A stretch of 64,000 bases of DNA from the NCBI GenBank assembly GCA_038049695.1, contig CP142452.1, positions 48,938,501 through 49,002,500 on the forward strand. Direction: 5' to 3'. The translations under genes were made by a program, and so were the position numbers. Under the pieces are notes generated by a model. The model was given only the letters and a program-made list of their open reading frames with translations, was not told where the DNA came from and made no database searches. This DNA is from Cinnamomum chago. Lineage: Eukaryota > Streptophyta > Magnoliopsida > Laurales > Lauraceae. The stretch's first letter is position 1. Each line of letters begins with the position of its first letter. Shown here in pieces: positions 57,461 to 64,000 of the stretch.

Positions 57461-58000
57461 CCTATACTTAGTAGGGAGATGCTCTTCTTCTTTAGTTTCT
57501 AACTTTGGGTCACTTTTTCAATATCTCCTTTTATTCGTGGAATACTCCCCAAGTTTGTGCACCATATACGTGACTTCAATCCCCTTCCAACAACTCAGCC
57601 TCTAAGGGCCATTTGTGTAGCACCCATTTCCGTTGAAATTGGCGTAGACAAACGCCTTCCAACTCACGTTTAGGGGCATGACAACCTGGGTTGGGAATCT
57701 GATGCTCTATCTGAAAAATCAGTGCTAGAGAGGATCCTATCTAGGTCAGATTTAGAAGCTATGAAAGAGGAAACGCGGGATTTCCTCTTCTGCAGCAATG
57801 CACAAATGCCCCCTAAATATCTTCCTTCAAAGAGCCCCCAAGAAAGACTGGACTTGGTTATTATAAGAAATTATCACCACCTACTAGAAATAAAGGGACT
57901 CAAGTCAATTGTAAAATTACATGCCAAAGCATCAAAGTAGCAATAAAGACATGCCAATGGGACAATGGAATGAAGGGGAGCTATATTTGAGATTTAGGCC
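57461..58000. other. older flanking DNA
   Basis: A frame at 57722-57940 has no ATG at its start, and its product matches nothing I recognise, so it is not called a gene. Nothing else is seen. The last five bases, AGGCC, may be a target duplication of the C LTR that follows. Confidence 0.4.
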
Positions 58001-58569
58001 TGAAAGTTCGGGATCCAAACCATAGAGGGGGGGTCAATAGGGTGAGGTTTGAATCAGTGACCAATTATGCCAAATTTTAACTTCTTTAAATCAATTAGTC
58101 ATAAGTGATGATATAGAACTAAAGTGCGGAAGCTAATAAAAACAATAACCACAACTCATCCACCATTACACAATGATTTATAGTGGTTCGGCCTCAATGC
58201 CTACATTCACTACCGACTTGTGTTCTAACACCCCACTGGATTTCCACTATGTATGCTTTTCAATAGGATAAGCAATAACCTTTACAAAACGCTTTTCTAG
58301 GCTTAGCAATAACTTTTACAATATGTTTTTCAAGACTAAGCAACAGCCTCTTGGGTTTTATGGTTCACCATTAACCTTTATACTTATGCTTTTCTCAGGC
58401 TAATCAATAACCTATAACCCTAAGATTGGTTGTCTCAAAGAAGTGTCTACACAACACTTGAAGAGATACAACTTGAAGCTTAATTACATCGCCTCTTAAT
58501 TAGGCGGATATGAAAGTGTAAATCTAACTCAACACATACACTATATGAATGCAAAGATGAATGCTCTAT
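58001..58569 (-). mobile_element. C-family LTR fragment
   Basis: It begins TGAAAGTTCGGGATCC, the C LTR end on the - strand, and keeps the GTGGTTCGGCCTCAATGCC block and diverged 34-bp units (58258-58420). It is cut at 58569 by the B LTR; the rest is not seen to the right. Confidence 0.82.
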
Positions 58570-58742
58570 TGTTGACACCAAAATTGTCAATTTGCCTCTT
58601 CATACCCTTTCTAACATCAAGAAGCTACATGAAGCTGCATCCGACCACAAAAGGCGATGCTACTTCAAGTATCAGATCTTGTCAAAATCATTCAGAAACT
58701 CCAAGATCCTTCAAAATAGCCATAAGAAGAGTACACAAGAAG

Positions 58743-59520
58743 TTCCGGGCCATTTTGACATTATTTGGCCTAACTTCACTCTTCCAGCATCTGAACAGGA
58801 GCTCCCGCCGGTGAAGCTGGAGACCTTGATTCACAAAACAGAGCACACAGTTGACCTTAAAATGCCACTAGAAGGCTCTACATCAAATTCCAGGCCATTT
58901 TGACACCGTTTGGCCCAAAAAACAAATAGTCGCGGCAAAGTCAGCTCTTTCAGCGGCAACAGCAGTATTGAAGACATCAAATCTTCAATCAGAGCCTATA
59001 GATGGTCTTAAAATACTTCCAAGAGGCTCTATGTCAAGTTTCAAGTTTAATCGATAACGTTTGACCCAGCATCAACTCTCAAACATCAAAACTAAGCCTC
59101 CCAGCGGCGGAAACCATAGAGGCCATCACTCATCAAACATAGCACATGGGTCGTCTCAAAATACTTCCAAGGGGCTACATATCAAGTTTCAGGTCATTTC
59201 GACTGCATTTGACCAGAGTTTGACCTCCCGGAAGCTAAATTAGGTCTCCCGCGGTGGAGCCCCTTGGAACCATAATTTCTAAATCAGAGCTAATGGATCA
59301 TTGTAAAATGACTCCGAGAGGCTCCTTATCAAATTTCAGGTCAATTGGACATCGTTTGATCGTACATCAAAGCGCGGCGTCTTCATTGCTACAAAATCAA
59401 GTCTACTGGCGATAGGACTCCACACGGATTCAAAAATCAAATGAAAGCCTATGGTTGGTCTTATTTATTGCCCATGAGGCTTCACCTCAAATTTCAGGTC
59501 ATTCTGACATCGTTTGACCT
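58743..59520. repeat. ~148-bp degenerate tandem repeat in solo B LTR
   Basis: Anchors lie at 58743, 58888, 59039, 59187, 59334 and 59492, with spacing 145, 151, 148, 147 and 158. This mirrors the array at 25022-25795 unit for unit. Confidence 0.88.
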
Positions 59521-60483
59521 AGTTTTAGCTTCTAACGGCAAATCAGCAACTCTACGCAACAAAGTCTTCGGCCTTTTCCGTAAAATCAAAAACTTTTCCC
59601 TATAATCTACACAACTTCCCATCAAGTTTTCTGTATGGACATCATGCCAAAAATTATACAAAAAAAACCAAGAAAAATGACAAAGAAGGAAAGAGCGGAA
59701 AAAAACAGAAGATGGCCGAAAAACGACAACCAAAATGGGAAAAAGCCCCATGGTCGCCGGCGACCCTGGAAATCCGGGTCACCGGATTTTCGCCGAAAAC
59801 CCATTTTTGGGTCCCTTTTTGGTTTCAAGCTGTTTGGCCCTTGTGATTTTCCAAAAATATGATTTTCGGCACACAAAATCCATCGATCTTCTACAACATC
59901 ACGAATTTGTTGTGAAAATCATGGGTTCGTCATTAGACACTTTGAAATCGCTAATCAGCCGACCAAGAAAGCACACTTTCTGCCCGACCGATCGAGAAAT
60001 TGACATATAGATGGTACCGGTCCATTGGTAGCAATTAATGTCTAAAATTACATGATCGTCCAATGACAGTTGGTATGAAAAATCCACCGGCGATCAAGGC
60101 TTCCTATGTTGCGGTTAGAATTTCAAACGACATGGCACAGCCTGCAACTATTTAAGTACTTTGGCGGCCACTTAATGCGGTTAATAACCCATTTTATGAC
60201 AAATTAACGTGGTTGATTACTCATTATTGTGGATGGCTCAATCAAAAGCCAAGGAGTGGGAGATACAAGTCAAACACAATTATGGTATTAAACCATGTAA
60301 CTCCTCCCATCATGGAGTTTAAATGCAATTAAGGGCCCATTATTCTCCAACGGCCAATCAAAATTCAAAGAAAAAGGAGTTACAAAAAACATAAATGAAA
60401 ATGTGTAACTCCTCCAATCATGGAGCATTAATGCAATTAATGCATTGAAAGCCCATAAACTCACCCTCATGACCACCAAAAGC

Positions 60484-60493
60484 CTATAAAAGG
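60484..60493 (+). promoter_or_regulatory. TATA box of solo B LTR
   Basis: CTATAAAAGG with the same flanking CACCAAAAGC as the copy at 26738. Confidence 0.6.
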
Positions 60494-61320
60494 AGGTCAT
60501 TTCCACCATTCCAGGGATGAAAAAAACAACGTGCAAATCCTAGAGAAAAACTTTGCAACGTTGCTAAGATGCTCCAACGACGACCTCTCCTCTGTTGAAG
60601 AAGTTCTGCAATGACCACCACTATAAGGTGATCAAAGTCCTTTGGGGGGCCAATCCCCCCCCCCCCCCCCCCAAGGCCTTCTTCTTCTGTCTCCATGGCT
60701 TAGCTGTAGCTTTTCAGCCCGTCTACTTAGATTTTTATTGGATATAGGACCTCCTATTGGTCCTTATTCTCTAAAAATTTGAGGTTCAAGTCGAGTCAAG
60801 AGAATCAAAGGCATCCTCTATTATCATCTGAAGGATGACGGCGAAGTCCTAGTTTGACTTGCGAACGTCAATCTAAACGAGTTCCCGCAATCTCCTGTAA
60901 AGTTAAATTTTCTTTTCTTCCTTTACATTGTGTTTTGTGTTTTTTAAAGAGACGTAAAAAAAATTTACAACTCTTGTCTTTTCTTTTGATAAGAATTGTA
61001 CATCACCTTTAACGGTAAAAAAATCACCTTTCACGGGAAACAAATGAAAATCGCATTTCACGGCATCAAAATTCAAATCATGTCTCTTTTCTTAACACAT
61101 TTGCAATGAAAGTTAGAAAAAAGTTAATTTTCTTTTCTACTTGTGAAGGTGGATTCACATACCACCACTTGTTATTTCCAAGTAGAGTAGGAAATTTGGC
61201 ATACCATACAAAAAAGTTGATGTTCGCTTTGTCTTCGATAACGAAAGGGTTGGACCCCACGAATTCTCACATCCGCTGACTTCAGTGGTCCCGTGAACGA
61301 ACAAGCGAACCGATCATCTA

Positions 61321-61476
61321 TGTAAGGTCTCCGACCTTAATGGGGTGTTTAATTTCTTAATATTGACAATTAGCCTAATTAATCGTGATTTTTTGCTAAT
61401 TAGGTGGGTTTAGTGGCTAAGCGAGTTCCTTTTATCATTAGAAAGTGACTTGCGAAGTTTCGTTTGATTCCGAGTG
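61321..61476 (+). mobile_element. A3 LTR start, truncated
   Basis: TGTAAGGTCTCCGACCTTAA resembles the A-type LTR start but the sequence after it differs, so it is a separate subfamily. Only 156 bp remain before the next LTR at 61477. Confidence 0.5.
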
Positions 61477-64000
61477 TGTAAGACCCCGACCCGAGTGAGC
61501 CCGATTAGTACTAATTAAGTTGCGTGTTAGTGCTAAGCTTGATTAGTGATTTTTGGTTAAGATGGGTTTGGAATAGCTTCTGATATAGTTTTGGGGATTT
61601 TGATTGGCTTTGTGCTAGTAGGGCCCTTTGGGGGTTCCTTTTCATGTCATTGCATATGATTGATGATTTATCGGAGATTTTTACACGTATGATTTTAATC
61701 CCGTTTTACTCGTTTTAATGATCCCGACAACTTTGATGTTGATCCCGTGTTCGTTTGAGATCCCGAAACCCGAATTCTTGGCCTTGAGGGCAAAATAGTC
61801 ATTGCACACAAAATCTGTACCCAAAACTTGATATTTCCGAAACCCGCAAAACATAGACTTTTTGGAAACTAGATATTTCGACGATCATTTCTTCCTTCTT
61901 CGTCGAATTCATCCGAGGACCAGAGGGAGATGATTTCAACCTATTTAGCTCCTTAAGTTGTGGGACCCAATCCATTGTTAACATAAGGGAACCCATTTCC
62001 CCATTCCCTTCATCCTCCCATCTTCATTTTCCAGCACAAAAGAGAGGGAAGCTAGGGTTTTCCCTTTTCTTCTCCTTCTTCATTCTCCATCACTCAATCC
62101 ACTCTCAAGCTTGCACCTAGGAGAGATTGGAGATCATCATCTTCCTCACCTCATTGAGAGCTTTCTTTCAATAGTCCTTGTGGAGCAAATCATCCATTCC
62201 AAGATTTCCTTTGAGCTTACCTTGTCCATTAGAGGACCTTGCAAGTAAGTATTTCCCTTTATCTCCTAGAAATGTCTTCCTTGGACCCTTGAGAAGCTTC
62301 ACCCTCATTATTGGAAGATTTCCTTGCTATTTCTTTGTTTGACCATTTTAGGGTTTTATTTGGGATTTTTGCCTTGTAGCTTGGATTCATTGTCTTGGAA
62401 GATTTGGTAGAGGTTGATTTCATTGATTTGAAGACTTGAGGCAAGTGAATGAATGATGTTCCTAAGCTTTTATTGATTTTTGGACATTTTCCATTAATGT
62501 GCATTTATTGCTTTATTTTGAAATGAATGCTCATAATAAGTGTTAATGACCCATTTATAATCTTGGAGAAGTAGTGGTTTATGGCATTGAATGTCTCATT
62601 ATTTTGTTCAAATGTATATATATTGTGAAGTGATTTCCTTCTCCTTTTTCCTTGTGTTGGATGTATGGTTGATGGAGGAGAATGTGATTGATTAAATGGA
62701 GGATTGGTTGTAGTTTGGGGGGAGAAATAGGCTCCTCATTTGATGTGTAAGAAGGGCTAAAAGAAGGTTGTAAAAAGGAAGAGAAGGAGGACAGCTGAAC
62801 TGGTCCGGAACTCATTTCTGGACAGTTCGCTCGAGCGACCATGACAGTTCGCTCGAGCGACCTGCCCAGAAAAGGAGTCGGGAATTCCAGTGGCTTGGTC
62901 GCTCGAACGCATTTTAATAACCGCTCGACCGATGGGTTCGCTCGAGCGAACTCCCAGATTCGCTCGAGCGATGCGGTCTGCCTGACATGATGCACGGGTA
63001 CAAAAATTTCGGCCGATCGATCGGACCGAAGTGGGTTTTGAGATTTATTTTTTTTTGTGGACCTTGGCTACACCCCCCTTGGACTCACTTGACCATATGT
63101 GAGAGCGTCTTGAGCCGATGCTCTTCACGGTTGGTTCGGAATGTATCGAAGTTCAATCTATTCAATCTTGAACGGGATGGAGCGACACGATATCCTCTTC
63201 ATACCTAAATGCAACGTCTATTTCCTTGGGTATCGCGAGTTCTATTCCTTTCGGTGACTGAGTAGGTTGCTCGATGGTTCCGGGTTGACAACATACTTAG
63301 GATGGACCGTGTATAGTATTGATTTTTCTATCATAACATCTAGTTATAACCATAAGCTCATTTTAAGTTTTGAAAATCGTAAAAGTGCATAAGGAGCCCG
63401 GGATGTCTTCAAACTCAAGGAGTACCAAGTCATATCTATGATCGACATACGGGACCCCTATTCACTCAAATAGACCTTAAAACCTTTATCTTTCCAGAAT
63501 TGTTGTAGTTCATCACATTTCTCTATTTCCAAGATTTACATGTCATGAGTTGTTTTCCCGAAAGCATGATAGTAGCATTGACTTGTCTCGAAATGTATTG
63601 CCCGACATGAAATGACAGTGTGCCCTTGAGCACCCCCGTTTTACCCGTTATTTACTGTACTAGATTTACTTGTATATGTCTCGATTGGTTTTATCCTATG
63701 TGTCGGCATCACTAAGCTTGGATACCTTGTCAGTCTGATCCACTGACTTGAATATCCCTCTCCCGTCCCGCCAGCTGCAGTTTGGATCCCGATGCCCGGT
63801 TTATTACCGTGGTCCCGTCCCGATACCCGGTTTGCTACCGTGGTCCCGTTCCCGTATAATTATATTGTATATATGTATACGTTGTTTCTCCTTACCTTGC
63901 GTGACTGAGATCGACGTCCCGTGATACTGTTGTCACTTTAGTGACAGAGGACTTAGCTTTATGTGATTGCCACCCTGTTATTCCCGATTCCTTGGATACC
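61477..64000 (+). mobile_element. gypsy A LTR, runs off the window
   Basis: It starts TGTAAGACCCCGACCC and aligns with the reverse of 16290-19428. About 2.52 of 3.14 kb are present, ending before the LTR terminus. The left flank is GAGTG (61472-61476). Whether it is solo or the 5' LTR of a full element cannot be told. The usual TATATAAGG is replaced by TTAACATAAGG near 61978. It has GCTCGAGC palindromes at 62826-62970 instead of the GGCGGTTAGCC units of other A copies. Confidence 0.88.
62826..62970. repeat. GCTCGAGC palindrome cluster in A LTR
   Basis: Six copies of TCGCTCGAGCGA or near forms occur in 145 bp, about 1.35 kb into the LTR. This is the position held by the 116-bp units in the solo A LTR. 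Confidence 0.88.

Larger units (their letters stand above)
58570..61316 (+). mobile_element. solo B LTR (2747 bp)
   Basis: It starts TGTTGACACCAAAATTG and ends AACCGATCA, with perfect TCTAT flanks (58565-58569 and 61317-61321). It is collinear with 24859-27475, including the 148-bp repeat, TATA box (60484-60493) and homopolymer pair. The right flank runs straight into an A-type LTR start at 61321, so the right TCTAT includes the first T of that LTR. The element seems to have landed on the border of C and A3. Confidence 0.78.

Noticed and set aside
57722..57940. 72-codon frame as a host gene
   Set aside because: It starts at GTG, has no in-frame ATG for 13 codons, and shows no domain or conserved context.

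Overview
This is nuclear DNA from a flowering plant, probably a dicot, made almost entirely of nested LTR retrotransposons. The basis is the set of plant lineages present: Tekay/Del-type Ty3/gypsy elements, SIRE-like and other Ty1/copia elements, Tat/Ogre-like long LTRs, and initiator-Met tRNA primer sites. I find no host gene, tRNA, rRNA or other housekeeping feature. The species cannot be told from the sequence. I use local family names. A, A2, A3 and D are related gypsy LTR families whose LTRs begin near TGTAAGACCCCGACC or diverged forms of it. B and T are long Tat/Ogre-like LTRs. C is a SIRE-like copia family. E is a second copia family. F and G are short solo LTRs.

Left part (1-28631). 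A decayed + strand gypsy A gag-pol (9-4246) ends in a polypurine tract and a truncated 3' LTR (4258-5530). It abuts a - strand C element: non-coding interior 5531-8434, primer site at 8435-8448, 5' LTR 8449-15633. That LTR is split by a 5.3-kb solo LTR (T, 8951-14258) with a perfect GTATG duplication. A piece of gypsy gag (15634-15994) follows. It is broken by a second - strand C element (3' LTR 15995-20713), itself split by a solo A LTR (16290-19428, AAGTT duplication). Next comes the 3' end of a B element (21421-27475), interrupted by a solo A2 LTR (22015-24843).

Centre (28632-55952). A - strand solo LTR (D, ACCAT duplication) contains three insertions: solo LTR G (31646-32252, GAGAG), copia E (32663-52468, GGATG) and solo LTR F (53333-55098, near-duplication GAATA/GAAGA). 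Inside E lies a - strand gypsy A (3' LTR 34187-44894, gag-pol 44906-48845) fused head-on to a rearranged A2 fragment (48846-49866). Inside the A LTR sits the youngest element, a complete + strand C element (36058-43513, CTAGC duplication, two 1755-bp LTRs that I read as identical). It carries one open frame: a gag-like coiled-coil protein with a zinc knuckle, and no pol.

Right part (55953-64000). An older unassigned stretch holds a hAT-like DNA transposon relic (56501-57460). It is followed by a C LTR fragment (58001-58569), a solo B LTR (58570-61316, TCTAT duplication), a short A3 LTR start (61321-61476) and the 5' 2.5 kb of another A LTR (61477 to the edge).

The most unusual theme is inside the LTRs. 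Nearly every family carries its own tandem or palindromic array: about 20 copies of a GGGCGCA...TGCGCCC palindrome in T, GGTCGACC or GCTCGAGC or GGCGGTTAGCCGCC blocks in C, A and A2, a ~148-bp periodicity in B, a 57-bp array in D, and a 34-bp array in C. The only plausible intact protein is the C gag-like product; all other coding regions are broken.
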